This document shows, one piece after another, positions 53,629 through 62,953 of a stretch of 64,000 nucleotides of DNA. A model generated the notes under the pieces. The model did no database searches, had not been told where the DNA came from, and saw only the letters and a list, made by a program, of their open reading frames with translations. Within the stretch, counting starts at the first letter, position 1; each line of letters starts with the position of its first letter. The DNA lies in assembly GCA_013178305.1 (NCBI GenBank), contig JABLXB010000003.1, forward strand, positions 124,001-188,000, read 5' to 3'. The position numbers and the translations under genes were made by a program. Source of the stretch: Bacillota bacterium (GTDB lineage: Bacteria > Bacillota > Sulfobacillia > JABLXB01).

Positions 53629-54348
53629 ATGGTGAAGCCAGGCTTCCTCAATGGAAAAAGGGAACCGAAGGACAGGCTGATCACGAAAACACACCCGCGC
53701 TCGCCGATATCCGAGGCGTTCAGGGCGCTCAGGACGTCTTTGCGGTTCGCGGACATCAGTCAGAGTATGAAGATGATCCTCGTCACGAGTCCCGGACCGT
53801 TCGAGGGGAAGTCGACCATCATGTCCAACCTCGCGGTCGCGATGGCCCAGGCTGAAAAGCGCGTGCTGGCCATCGACGCAGACCTCCGGAAGCCGATACT
53901 CCACAGGATATTCGAGACAGAGCAGCAACCCGGTCTCACCAACATCCTGGTTGGGGACTGTCCAGTTGAATCCGGGATACAGTCCAGCGGCATGGACCAC
54001 CTCGACATCATCGCGTCGGGTCCCATACCCCCGAACCCGTCGGAGATCCTCGGCACGGAAGCCACCCGGGACATCTTCGCCAGGCTCAAATCAATGTACG
54101 ACTACGTGATCGTGGACTCGCCGCCGGTGATGGCAGTGACCGACGCAGTCGTGATGTCTTCCATGGTGGACGCGGTAATCCTCGTGATGCGCGCCGGCGT
54201 CACCCGTATTGAATCTGCCGTAACCGCGAGGAACGTGATAGAGAACGCCAAGGGCAAGATCCTGGGCGCCGTCCTGAACGAAGTCCGGCACTCGGCTGAC
54301 GGCTACCATTATTACTACTATTACGGCCGGTCGAAAGGCGAGAAATGA
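53629..54348 (+). CDS. Bacterial tyrosine kinase (CpsD/CapB type)
   Basis: 239 residues. P-loop TSPGPFEGKSTIMSNLAV, second Walker motif VLAIDADLRKP, and DYVIVDSPPVMAVTDAV; the C-terminus has the autophosphorylation cluster GYHYYYYYGRSKGEK with five consecutive tyrosines. ATG 53629 follows AGGAG. It is a stand-alone kinase of the Gram-positive type, activated by the adjacent Wzz-like membrane protein and reset by the phosphatase encoded next, with which it overlaps by four bases. Confidence 0.95.
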   Translation: MVKPGFLNGKREPKDRLITKTHPRSPISEAFRALRTSLRFADISQSMKMILVTSPGPFEGKSTIMSNLAVAMAQAEKRVLAIDADLRKPILHRIFETEQQPGLTNILVGDCPVESGIQSSGMDHLDIIASGPIPPNPSEILGTEATRDIFARLKSMYDYVIVDSPPVMAVTDAVVMSSMVDAVILVMRAGVTRIESAVTARNVIENAKGKILGAVLNEVRHSADGYHYYYYYGRSKGEK

Positions 54349-55133
54349 ACCGCGACCCCGCTCACACCTGCGGTATCCCCTTAGTGGACGTTCACTGCCA
54401 CATCCTGCCAGGGCTCGACGACGGACCCCGCAACGCAACGGAGGCGCTCGAAATGGCCAGGGCTGCGGCCATCGCCGGGTTCAAGGCGATAGTCGCAACG
54501 CCGCACGTGATGGCCGGGGTGTTCGACGGGACGCCCACCAGTATCACTGAGGCCGTATCGACCCTGCAGGCGAGGTGCGATGAATCCGGCGCAGAGATCG
54601 TGCTCCTCCCGGGATCCGAGGTCTACCTGGATGAGAGGACACCATCGCTGCTTAAGGGTGGCGACCTGGTTCCGGTGGGTCGCAGCGGGAAGTACCTGCT
54701 GATTGAATTGCCACAGCACGACATGCCGCACTATACACGCGAACTTCTCTTCAGGATCTCTCTCGCAGGTTACACTCCAATTCTCGCGCATCCGGAGCGC
54801 AACGCGGCCCTGAGAGACAACCAGGCTATCGCCAACGAACTTGCTGATGCCGGCGCACTGCTCCAGCTCAACGCAGGCAGCCTGTTGGGCGTGTATGGCC
54901 GGCGGGTGAAGCAGGCTGCCGAACGATGGTTGGCCGGGGGCCTCTACTCAGCAATCGGTTCAGACTGGCACAGCCCCAGCGAACCGAACAGCCTGGTCGA
55001 GGTGCTCAGATCCAGGTTCGCGGGCATCGAGCGACTTCTGGCAGGTAACGTTCGAATAGCAGGCGATATCACCCCTCAGGGGCGATGTCGAGACCGGGGG
55101 TCAGGTGGTAAGATCCGGGGGCGAACGCTGTAG
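54345..55133 (+). CDS. PHP-type tyrosine phosphatase (CpsB/CapC/YwqE family)
   Basis: 262-residue metal-dependent phosphatase. Metal-site motifs DVHCHILPGLDDG, ATPHVMAG, GSEVY, HPERNAAL and GSDWHS follow the PHP pattern. ATGA overlap with the kinase gene. It removes phosphate from the tyrosine cluster of the kinase, a switch controlling polysaccharide assembly in Gram-positive bacteria. The C-terminal tail after RIAGDITPQGR is longer than usual. Confidence 0.94.
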   Translation: MNRDPAHTCGIPLVDVHCHILPGLDDGPRNATEALEMARAAAIAGFKAIVATPHVMAGVFDGTPTSITEAVSTLQARCDESGAEIVLLPGSEVYLDERTPSLLKGGDLVPVGRSGKYLLIELPQHDMPHYTRELLFRISLAGYTPILAHPERNAALRDNQAIANELADAGALLQLNAGSLLGVYGRRVKQAAERWLAGGLYSAIGSDWHSPSEPNSLVEVLRSRFAGIERLLAGNVRIAGDITPQGRCRDRGSGGKIRGRTL

Positions 55134-55259
55134 GGTAATTCACAATTAGCACAGTCTTAATGGCAATTGTGTTGAATTTTCCGGCGTTTTGGTATATCTT
55201 GGAGTGTACCGGACAGGTTTCCAGTCCCTGACGCCGCTATCGTATGGGGGTCGGGTCAA

Positions 55260-57290
55260 ATGGCAATTGAAGTCAACGGCAAGCTGAATACGTTGAGGCG
55301 CAGGTCCGCGTTGGCGCTGGCGGACCTGGTGTTTTTCAATATGGGAGTCCTCCTTGGACTCGCTGCTCGCTTTGAAGGTAGCGTACCGCTCCAGTACATA
55401 CGCCAGTACGTTGGACCACTCGGGCTGGTCCAGTCCGCTCTCGTAGCTGTGTCGTACGCAGCAAGTCGCCTGTACAGCAGCATCATCCGGTATTCCAGCA
55501 TAGACGAGGCGCTGAGCCTGGCCAAGGGTGTCACGGTTTCGGTCGTCACCTTCATCGGGTTAATCACCTTCTTCCCTCCGGCGCGGGGGTTCCCGCGTAG
55601 CGTCCCGTTCGTCGCCGCAAGCGCAAGCTTCCTTCTGTCGGGCGGTATTAGAATCCTCGCGAGGATGTATCTCAGCGACACCTGGCCCTGGGTCAGGGCG
55701 AACCGTTCGTGCGCTGTCAGGAGGGTAATCCTGGTCGGCGCCGGCGACGCGGGCGCGATGGTGGTGCGCGAGCTCAAGGGACGCCTGAAGAATGAATACG
55801 ACCTCGTGGGCCTGGTGGACGATGACGGACGGAAACAGGGGATGCGCCTGAACGGAGTACCTGTACTCGGTGAGATTTCGCAAATCCCCGACCTGCTCAG
55901 GCGTTACGCCGTGGAGGAAGTGATCGTGGCGATCCCGTCGGCCAGCGGTTCGGTCATCCGCCGGGTGTTCGCACTGTGCGAGGGTGCCGGCGTCAAGATG
56001 AAGACGGTCCCCGGGCTCTACGAGATTATCAACGGGAATGTCAAGGTGGGCGAGATACGCGACGTCGACGTCGAGGACCTGCTTGGCAGGGAACCAGTGA
56101 ACCTGAACATGCAGCAGATCTCGGGGTACATACAGGGGAAGTGCGTACTGGTGACCGGGGCTGGCGGCTCGATCGGCTCCGAGATTTGTCGCCAGATTGC
56201 CAAATTCCGGCCGGCCAAGATCGTACTGTTCGACCACGACGAGAACTCGATTTTCGAGCTCTCGCACGAGGTCGGATTCAGGTTCCCGGCGGTGAACCTC
56301 GCGATTGTGGTAGGCGACGTGAGGGATATCCACAAGGTCCACGCGACCTTTGAGGAGTACAAACCCGGTGTCGTCTTTCATGCCGCGGCGCACAAGCATG
56401 TGCCGCTGATGGAGGAACACCCGGAGCAGGCAGTCAAGACCAATGTATTCGGCACGCTCAACGTGGCGCTCGCCGCCTGGCGCGGCAGGACCGACCGGTT
56501 TGTGCTGATATCCACCGACAAGGCCGTAAACCCCACCAGCGTGATGGGGGCCACCAAGGCCGTCGCCGAGCATATCGTCGTGACGCTGGACAAAGGCTGG
56601 CATCCTGTTGAGGGTCTCGGCAACGGAGAGCGGCGAACGAAGTTCATGGCTGTCCGCTTCGGGAACGTCCTCGGCAGCCGCGGCAGCGTCATACCCTTGT
56701 TCAAGGAGCAGATCGCCCGCGGCGGGCCGGTGACGGTCACGCACCCCGAGATGAAGAGGTACTTCATGACCATACCCGAGGCTGTACAGCTTGTCATCCA
56801 GTCGGGCGCCCTGGGGGATGGGCGGGAGGTCTTCGTGCTGGATATGGGCGACCCCGTACGGATAGTGGACCTGGCTGAGACGCTGATCCGGCTATCCGGA
56901 TTGGAGCCGGGCAAAGACATCACGGTGGAGTTCAGCGGGATGCGGAACGGCGAGAAACTCTTTGAGGAGATCTTTTCTGATGAGGAGAAATTCGAGCGTA
57001 CGGCTCACCCGAAGATATTCGTGGCCAAGGACTGTGTAGTCGATGCGGACAAGCTTCGCGATAGCCTGTCACGGCTGGAGAAGTTCTCGTTTGACGGTGG
57101 AAGGGGACCGAAGGACACGATCAAGTGGATCCTCAAGGAACTCATCCCTACGTATAACCCGTGGTCGGTTGACAGCTCCCGTGCCTCTCGCCCCGGTGAA
57201 CCACGGGGGCCCCAGGCTGAAACCCCTCAGAGTGAACCGGGCAAGGCCAGGCGCCAGCGCCTGGCTCGAGACCCGGGGATGACCGCATAA
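55260..57290 (+). CDS. Membrane-bound nucleotide-sugar dehydratase (CapD/WbpM/FlaA1 type)
   Basis: 676 residues: four N-terminal membrane helices (to about 120), a first Rossmann domain (VILVGAGDAGAMVVREL) and the catalytic second one (VLVTGAGGSIGSEICRQI). It has STDKAVNPTSVMGATK, where the usual catalytic Tyr is replaced by Met (S-M-K triad), the hallmark of the UDP-GlcNAc 4,6-dehydratase group. ATG 55260 has a weak G-rich ribosome site. It may feed a 6-deoxy amino sugar into the second glycan; no matching 4-aminotransferase is recognised close by apart from the Wbp-like gene at 59132. Confidence 0.93.
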   Translation: MAIEVNGKLNTLRRRSALALADLVFFNMGVLLGLAARFEGSVPLQYIRQYVGPLGLVQSALVAVSYAASRLYSSIIRYSSIDEALSLAKGVTVSVVTFIGLITFFPPARGFPRSVPFVAASASFLLSGGIRILARMYLSDTWPWVRANRSCAVRRVILVGAGDAGAMVVRELKGRLKNEYDLVGLVDDDGRKQGMRLNGVPVLGEISQIPDLLRRYAVEEVIVAIPSASGSVIRRVFALCEGAGVKMKTVPGLYEIINGNVKVGEIRDVDVEDLLGREPVNLNMQQISGYIQGKCVLVTGAGGSIGSEICRQIAKFRPAKIVLFDHDENSIFELSHEVGFRFPAVNLAIVVGDVRDIHKVHATFEEYKPGVVFHAAAHKHVPLMEEHPEQAVKTNVFGTLNVALAAWRGRTDRFVLISTDKAVNPTSVMGATKAVAEHIVVTLDKGWHPVEGLGNGERRTKFMAVRFGNVLGSRGSVIPLFKEQIARGGPVTVTHPEMKRYFMTIPEAVQLVIQSGALGDGREVFVLDMGDPVRIVDLAETLIRLSGLEPGKDITVEFSGMRNGEKLFEEIFSDEEKFERTAHPKIFVAKDCVVDADKLRDSLSRLEKFSFDGGRGPKDTIKWILKELIPTYNPWSVDSSRASRPGEPRGPQAETPQSEPGKARRQRLARDPGMTA

Positions 57291-57313
57291 GCCACCAGTG
57301 GAGGTTGCGGCAG

Positions 57314-58057
57314 GTGGACAAGCATTTGGACACACGTGCTATACATAGCCGGGCCTATGTCGAAGAAGGCGTGAGCCTGGGCGGGGACGTCGAAATCGGG
57401 CCTAATGCCGTGGTCTATTCAGGAACCGTCCTGGGTGACGGCGTCAAGGTTGGCCCCAATGCAGTCCTTGGACAGAGGCCGACGAAGGCTAAGTCCAGCA
57501 CCCTGAAGGTTTCAGGAGACCTTGGCGGGCTCAGAGTCGGTTCAGGAACGGTCATTGGGGCCGGGGCGATAGTCTATGCGGGCACTACCATAGGAAACGA
57601 CTGTTTCATAGCCGATTCAGCGCAGGTGCGTGAGCGCTGCACGATAGGAAGCCGTGTCATCGTCGGTCACGCCGGTACTGTGGAGAACGACTGCCGGGTT
57701 GGCGACCGGACCCGCATTCAGACCGGGGCCTATATTACGGCCCATTCGGTCCTTGAAGAGGACGTGTTCGTGGCCCCCATGGTGACCACCACCAACGACA
57801 ACTACATGGGACGCACCGAGGTGAGGTTCTCCAGGACCAAAGGGGTCGCTGCGAAGAGGGGCTCGAGGATAGGCGGCAACGCGGTGATATTGCCGGGCGT
57901 GACCGTGGGCGAGGAGGCCATGGTGGCGGCGGGCAGCGTCGTCACCAGGGACGTGCCGCCTTATACCAGGGTGATGGGGGTTCCCGCCAGGCCTGCGGGG
58001 GATGTCCCGGAGGAGCAGATCCTCTATCCCAGGGGCGGCGCAGGGACGCGCGGGTGA
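57314..58057 (+). CDS. Left-handed beta-helix N-acetyltransferase (WbpD/WlbB-like)
   Basis: 247 residues from GTG 57314 (GGAGG nine bases upstream). Hexapeptide repeats run through the protein (VSLGGDVEIGPNAVVYSGTV, VIGAGAIVYAGTTIG), with the catalytic-type segment FVAPMVTTTNDNYMGR and the end VMGVPARPAG. In the Wbp/Wlb route such enzymes acetylate the 3-amino group of UDP-2-acetamido-3-amino-2,3-dideoxyglucuronate. The three following genes supply the other steps. Confidence 0.88.
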   Translation: MDKHLDTRAIHSRAYVEEGVSLGGDVEIGPNAVVYSGTVLGDGVKVGPNAVLGQRPTKAKSSTLKVSGDLGGLRVGSGTVIGAGAIVYAGTTIGNDCFIADSAQVRERCTIGSRVIVGHAGTVENDCRVGDRTRIQTGAYITAHSVLEEDVFVAPMVTTTNDNYMGRTEVRFSRTKGVAAKRGSRIGGNAVILPGVTVGEEAMVAAGSVVTRDVPPYTRVMGVPARPAGDVPEEQILYPRGGAGTRG

Positions 58058-58061
58058 ACTG

Positions 58062-59063
58062 ATGGAATCCGTACGGTTTGGGGTCATAGGGTGTGGCGCC
58101 ATAGCGAAAAGGCACGCGGAGGCCATCTCCGGGATACCGGAGGCGAGGCTCGTGGCGTGCTTCGACGTGGTTGAGGATAACGCGAGGGTGTTCGCCTCGA
58201 GGTACGGGGGTAGGGTGTGTGGCGACTACCGCGGCCTCCTGGATGACCCGGAGGTAGACGCTGTGATAGTGGCGACGCCCAGCGGCCTTCACGCGTGCCT
58301 GGGGATGGAGGCGCTCGATTCGGGAAAGCACGTGCTCGTCGAAAAGCCCCTTGCGCTGAGCCCGGTCGAGGTGCGGCGACTCATCGAAAAGGCGAACGAG
58401 GCTGGCAGGTGTCTCGGCACTGTGCACCCCAACAGGTACTACCCGGCGAGCCGGATGGTCCACTCTGCAGTCCAGGAGGGCCGGCTGGGGAGGCTGAGTC
58501 ACGGGGTGGCGACGGTGCGGCTGAACAGGACCCAGGCCTACTACGACGAAGCGCCGTGGCGCAAGTCGCGGGATTTAGACGGCGGGGTGCTGTTCAACCA
58601 GGCGTGGCATGCGATGGACATGCTCGTCTGGCTGATGGGACCCGTGAGCGACGCACACAAAGTGGCTGCATGCAGGGCGCACGAGATGGAGGCTGAGGAC
58701 GTCGCCATCCTGACGATGAGGTTCGAGAGCGGCGCGCTGGGGCTTGTCGAGGCCACAACCAACATCTACCCGAAGAACCTGGAGCAGAGCATCGCGGTGT
58801 TTGGAGAGACGGGCGCAATAATCCTCGGCGGCTCGAGAGTGGACGCGATTAGGCTGTGGAGACTGCCCGATGACGACGAAAAGGCAGTGCTCGATCGATT
58901 CGGGGAGTCCGCCCCGCCAGGTCTCGGCCCGGGGTGGGCCCACGCCCAGGCGGTGCTGGAGTTCGTGCGGCAGGTTCGCTCGGGCGAGACGGGGGCCTCG
59001 GATGAGGCCAGGACGGCGGTTGAACTTGCGCGCCTGGCGAGCGGGTGGGGTATGGCTCCCTGA
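58062..59063 (+). CDS. Gfo/Idh/MocA oxidoreductase (WbpB/WlbA-like)
   Basis: 333 residues from ATG 58062, four bases after the acetyltransferase stop. NAD loop VIGCGAIAKRHAEAI, EKPLALS, HPNRYYPASRMV and DLDGGVLFNQAWHAMDMLVW are conserved in the WlbA/WbpB group, which oxidises the 3-hydroxyl of UDP-GlcNAcA. Its product would be aminated by the DegT-type enzyme encoded next. Confidence 0.9.
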   Translation: MESVRFGVIGCGAIAKRHAEAISGIPEARLVACFDVVEDNARVFASRYGGRVCGDYRGLLDDPEVDAVIVATPSGLHACLGMEALDSGKHVLVEKPLALSPVEVRRLIEKANEAGRCLGTVHPNRYYPASRMVHSAVQEGRLGRLSHGVATVRLNRTQAYYDEAPWRKSRDLDGGVLFNQAWHAMDMLVWLMGPVSDAHKVAACRAHEMEAEDVAILTMRFESGALGLVEATTNIYPKNLEQSIAVFGETGAIILGGSRVDAIRLWRLPDDDEKAVLDRFGESAPPGLGPGWAHAQAVLEFVRQVRSGETGASDEARTAVELARLASGWGMAP

Positions 59064-59131
59064 GGCATCGCTCGCTGAGGGTTACCTCTTCAAAGTGGAC
59101 AGACCGGGGCGGACAGAAAGGGGAACTTGAA

Positions 59132-60310
59132 TTGAAGGTACCGGCGTTCGACCTGACGGAACAGAACAGGTGCCTGCGGGCGAAGCTCATGGAGGCGATC
59201 GGCGAGGCCGTGGACAGCGGCCACTTCATCCTCGGCGAGCCGGTGGCGGAGTTCGAGGCGGGGCTCGCGAGGCTGTGCGGCGTCCGGCACGCGGTCGGCG
59301 TCGCCAACGGGAGCGACGCGCTGTATCTCGCGCTGGCCGCGTGCCGCATCGGCCCGGGGGACGAGGTAATAACCACCCCGTTCACGTTCTTCGCCACGGC
59401 GGGTGCTGTTGCCCGCGCTGGGGCGACGCCGGTCTTTGCAGACATAGATCCCGTGACGTACAACATCGACCCCGCGGAAATCGAGAAGAGGGTCGGACCG
59501 CGGACGAAGGCCATCATCCCCGTGCACCTGTACGGGCACCCCGCGGACATGGACCCGATCTGCGAGGTGGCCAGGCGGAACGGGCTGAAGGTCATCGAGG
59601 ATGCGGCCCAGGCCATCGGGGCGGAGTACCACGAGCGGAAGGTGGGGAGCCTCGGGGACCTGGCGTGCATCAGCTTCTTCCCCACGAAGAACCTGGGGGC
59701 GTTCGGCGACGCCGGCGCGGTGGTCACGGACGACGACGAGCTTGCGGAGAGGCTCCGGATGCTCCGCGTCCACGGGAGCCGGCAGAGATACTACCACGAG
59801 ATGCTGGGGATAAACAGCAGGCTGGATACGCTGCAGGCGAGGATCCTGAGTCTGAAGATGAAGCACCTCGGCGAGTGGACGGAGAAAAGGCGCGCCATCG
59901 CGACGGCGTATGCGGAGAGGCTTGCGCCGCTCCTGGAGCCGGGGTTGCAGTCCTCGGACGCGGGGGCCTCGGGCGCCTCGGGTGCTGCTCACCCGGGCGC
60001 GGCGGCGGGCTGGCTCTTGCGCCTGCCGTCGGAGACGGAAGGATGCAAGCACGTGTACCACCAGTACACGATAGCGGCGAGAGACCGCGACAAGCTGAAG
60101 GCTTACCTCGCGGAAAAGGGGATAGGCAGCACCGTGTACTACCCGCTGCCGCTACACCTGCAGAAGGCCTTCGCGGGCCTGGGGTACCGGAATGGGGATT
60201 TCCCCGTGGCGGAGCGGGCGGCGGAGGGCGTGCTGTCCTTGCCGGTGTACCCGGAGATGACTGCGGAGCAGGTCGAATACGTGGCGGATGCGCTGGCGCA
60301 GTTCAAATGA
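59132..60310 (+). CDS. DegT/DnrJ/EryC1 aminotransferase (WbpE-like)
   Basis: 392-residue PLP sugar aminotransferase from TTG 59132 (AAAGGGGAA upstream). HFILGEPVAEFEAGLA, GVANGSDALYLALAA, EDAAQAIGAEY, and SFFPTKNLGAFGDAG with the PLP lysine at residue 186. Close to WbpE/WlbC, which aminates C3 of the keto sugar. An Ala/Gly/Ser-rich insertion (SSDAGASGASGAAHPGAAAG) sits near residue 275. The +2 frame is open over the whole gene, a GC effect. Confidence 0.93.
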   Translation: MKVPAFDLTEQNRCLRAKLMEAIGEAVDSGHFILGEPVAEFEAGLARLCGVRHAVGVANGSDALYLALAACRIGPGDEVITTPFTFFATAGAVARAGATPVFADIDPVTYNIDPAEIEKRVGPRTKAIIPVHLYGHPADMDPICEVARRNGLKVIEDAAQAIGAEYHERKVGSLGDLACISFFPTKNLGAFGDAGAVVTDDDELAERLRMLRVHGSRQRYYHEMLGINSRLDTLQARILSLKMKHLGEWTEKRRAIATAYAERLAPLLEPGLQSSDAGASGASGAAHPGAAAGWLLRLPSETEGCKHVYHQYTIAARDRDKLKAYLAEKGIGSTVYYPLPLHLQKAFAGLGYRNGDFPVAERAAEGVLSLPVYPEMTAEQVEYVADALAQFK

Positions 60311-60321
60311 GGGGATTCAAT

Positions 60322-61743
60322 ATGGAGAGTACAGTGGTTGAGGCGGGTGCCGTTGCGGCGGGTGCAGCTGCAGCGAATGCGGTTGAGGCGAGGGGCGCCA
60401 CCGCCGAGATGCTGAAAGAGAAGATACGCGCGAAGGCCGCGGTCGTGGCCGTGGTGGGGGCCGGGTACGTGGGGCTGCCGCTTGCCGTGGAGAAGGCGAA
60501 GGTGGGCTTCCGCGTGTGGTGCATCGACCGCAACCCCCGTAGAGTGGAGATGCTGAACCGCGGCGAGAACTACATCCTCGACGTGAAGCCGGACGAGCTC
60601 GCGAGCCTGGTCGGCCAGGGGAGAATTAGGGCAACGACGGAGTTCGACGCGCTGGACGAGTGCGACGTGGTGATAATCTGCGTGCCGACGCCGCTCACGG
60701 TGAACAGGGAGCCGGACCTCCAGTACGTGGTGCACGTGGCGGACAAGATTGGTGAGCGATTGCGGCGGGGTCAGCTCGTATCGCTGGAGAGCACGACGTA
60801 CCCCGGGACGACGCAGGAGGTAGTGCTGCCGAGGCTCGAGAGAAGCGGCCTCAAGGTGGGGGAGGATTTCTTCCTGGCGTTTTCGCCGGAGAGGGTGGAC
60901 CCCGGGAACGCGAGGTACACGACGCAGAACACGAACAAGCTGGTGGGCGGGGTGACGCCGGCGTGCCTGGACGTGGCCTCCACGTTCTACTCCCAGACGA
61001 TATTGAAGGTCATACCGGTATCATCGCCCGCGGTGGCCGAGATGGCGAAGGTGTTCGAGAACACGTACCGCGCGGTGAACATAGCCCTCGTGAACGAGAT
61101 GGCCCTGTTGTGCGACCGTATGGGCCTGAGCGTGTGGGAAGTGCTGGACGCCGCGTTCACGAAGCCGTTCGGGATCCAGCCGTTCTACCCGGGCCCGGGG
61201 GTGGGCGGGCACTGCATCCCGATAGACCCGTTCTACCTGACGTGGAAGGCAAGGGAGTACGACTTCTCGACCAGGTTCATTGAACTGGCGGGCGAGATAA
61301 ACCTGAGGATGCCGTATTTCGTGGTGGAGAAGGCGGCGAGGATCCTCGGGACTCAGAGGAAGTCGCTTCGCGGAGCCAAGGTGCTCATTCTGGGCGTGGC
61401 ATACAAGAAGGACATACCTGATGAGCGGGAGTCGCCTGCGCTGAAGGTCATCCAGATCCTCCTGAAAGAGGGGGCCGAGGTTTCGTACCACGACCCGTAC
61501 ATACCGCAGATAGAGGTGACGAACGGTGACTACGGCCCTGCGGCGAAGACGGTCAGGCTTTGGTCGGTGCCGCTGGAGGACGAGGTGCTGCGGGGTGCGG
61601 ACATGGTGATCATCACGACGGACCACTCTTGCGTGGACTATGCGCGGGTGGTGGAGCAGGCGCAGGCGGTGCTGGATGTGAGGAATGCCACTCGTGAGGT
61701 AGAGTCGAGTTGCAGGGGGCACGGCACCCTCTGGAGATTATAG
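60322..61743 (+). CDS. UDP-N-acetylglucosamine 6-dehydrogenase (WbpA-like)
   Basis: 473 residues from ATG 60322 (GAGGGG upstream; ATG 60307, overlapping the previous stop, is possible). The N-terminus before VVAVVGAGYVGLPLAVEKAK is an Ala-rich low-complexity stretch. The catalytic cysteine is in PGVGGHCIPIDPFYL (about Cys297), and GVAYKKDIPDERESPALK matches the C-terminal domain. SPERVDPGN and NTNKLVGGV indicate the WbpA/VipA subgroup rather than UDP-glucose dehydrogenase. It would carry out the first step (UDP-GlcNAc to UDP-GlcNAcA) of the Wbp route. Confidence 0.92.
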   Translation: MESTVVEAGAVAAGAAAANAVEARGATAEMLKEKIRAKAAVVAVVGAGYVGLPLAVEKAKVGFRVWCIDRNPRRVEMLNRGENYILDVKPDELASLVGQGRIRATTEFDALDECDVVIICVPTPLTVNREPDLQYVVHVADKIGERLRRGQLVSLESTTYPGTTQEVVLPRLERSGLKVGEDFFLAFSPERVDPGNARYTTQNTNKLVGGVTPACLDVASTFYSQTILKVIPVSSPAVAEMAKVFENTYRAVNIALVNEMALLCDRMGLSVWEVLDAAFTKPFGIQPFYPGPGVGGHCIPIDPFYLTWKAREYDFSTRFIELAGEINLRMPYFVVEKAARILGTQRKSLRGAKVLILGVAYKKDIPDERESPALKVIQILLKEGAEVSYHDPYIPQIEVTNGDYGPAAKTVRLWSVPLEDEVLRGADMVIITTDHSCVDYARVVEQAQAVLDVRNATREVESSCRGHGTLWRL

Positions 61744-61813
61744 CCGAAAGTCTTTACGGATCCCCCTGGGAACCTGGATCATTTGCTGTCAAGTCGAGAT
61801 CGAGGAGAAGTCC

Positions 61814-62953
61814 ATGAATCAGATTTGTTGTAACCGTGTTGTACACGTCACGAGCACGCATGGGCCGACGGATGGGCGAATCTACTTTCGCGAATGTAGG
61901 GCTTTGCGGCGAGCAGGCATGAAAGTGTGTGTCGTTGCTCGTGTTGCACCAGTCAGCAAATTGGACGATGGGATAGACTTTGTCGAGTTCCCGCGGGACT
62001 TCACCCGAGTTGGTGTGCTGACTCGGCCAGACCGAGTTGCCCGCTTCCTCAGGGGACTGGAAGCGGACGTCTACCATTTTCATGACCCAGATCTGTTACC
62101 AGTGGCAGGGCTAATGAGTTCGCGCGATAGCATCATCATCTATGATTGCCATGAATGGTATCAACAGGTGTTCCCGCACAAAGGGTATCGCCCGTTGTTA
62201 GCCAAAGGCGCAGCAATCGGGCTCTCGCTTGTTGAGCGGATTGTGATACCCAGACTGGATGCTGTAATCGTTCCTACAGAAGAACTCGCCCGGGTTTATA
62301 AAACGCTTGCGAAAACAGTTGTCTCTATCCGCAATTTTGCCCCTGTGGATGGATGGACGACTTGCACGGAGTCTGGGGAGAAGACTTGGGATCTGATACA
62401 CACAGGGACGGTGTCCCGGCCCAGACTGGAGGTCATGTTGGACATCGCTAGGTCAATCAGGGATACAGGCCGTAGCATCAAGTTCTGTCTTTTGGGAGTT
62501 TCGGATGAGGTCAGGTCCTGGGTGAACAGCGATGCAAAGGCTAGGAGCCTGGTGGACTGTGTTGGCAGGGTGAGTGAGACGGAGGTGCCGGGATTTCTTG
62601 AGCGGTCGAGGATTGGGATCAACTATCATCCGTACCAACAACGGTTCATGGTAGCCATACCGATGAAAGTATTCGAGTACATGCGCCACGGCTTGCCTTT
62701 TGTCTCCACAGCGTTGCCACCTCTGAAGAGGCTTCTTGGTGATTCAGGTACTGGCCTACTAGTAGAAGAAAACACAGTGCCGTCGTTCGTGGCTGCGATT
62801 ACCAGCTTGCTGGATGATCAAGTTGGAACTGCACAGATGGGACAGAGAGGGCGGGAACTGATTACCCGCGAGTACAACTGGGAGCGGGAGTCTGTCAAGC
62901 TTGTCGGACTCTATCGGCAGCTCCTGGGCAAAAGGGGTCTTGCAGTTGCGTAG
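61814..62953 (+). CDS. Glycosyltransferase, GT4 family
   Basis: 379 residues; ATG 61814 follows GAGGAGAAG. VHVTSTHGPTDGRIYFRECR at the N-terminus and VYHFHDPDLLPVAGL are typical of GT4 enzymes working on amino-sugar polymers; the donor site lies in INYHPYQQRFMVAIPMKVFE with YMRHGLPFVST. Codon use is AT-richer than in the preceding Wbp-like genes, so it may belong to a separately acquired segment. It overlaps the next gene by eight bases. Confidence 0.88.
   Translation: MNQICCNRVVHVTSTHGPTDGRIYFRECRALRRAGMKVCVVARVAPVSKLDDGIDFVEFPRDFTRVGVLTRPDRVARFLRGLEADVYHFHDPDLLPVAGLMSSRDSIIIYDCHEWYQQVFPHKGYRPLLAKGAAIGLSLVERIVIPRLDAVIVPTEELARVYKTLAKTVVSIRNFAPVDGWTTCTESGEKTWDLIHTGTVSRPRLEVMLDIARSIRDTGRSIKFCLLGVSDEVRSWVNSDAKARSLVDCVGRVSETEVPGFLERSRIGINYHPYQQRFMVAIPMKVFEYMRHGLPFVSTALPPLKRLLGDSGTGLLVEENTVPSFVAAITSLLDDQVGTAQMGQRGRELITREYNWERESVKLVGLYRQLLGKRGLAVA

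Noticed and set aside
52219-54000. 593-codon minus-strand frame opposite the Wzz and kinase genes
   Set aside because: Antisense shadow; the plus-strand genes have clear motifs and ribosome sites.
59170-60306. Long in-frame extension before the WbpA-like gene
   Set aside because: This frame runs through the aminotransferase gene and gives Arg/Gly-rich nonsense; the true start is at 60322 (or 60307).
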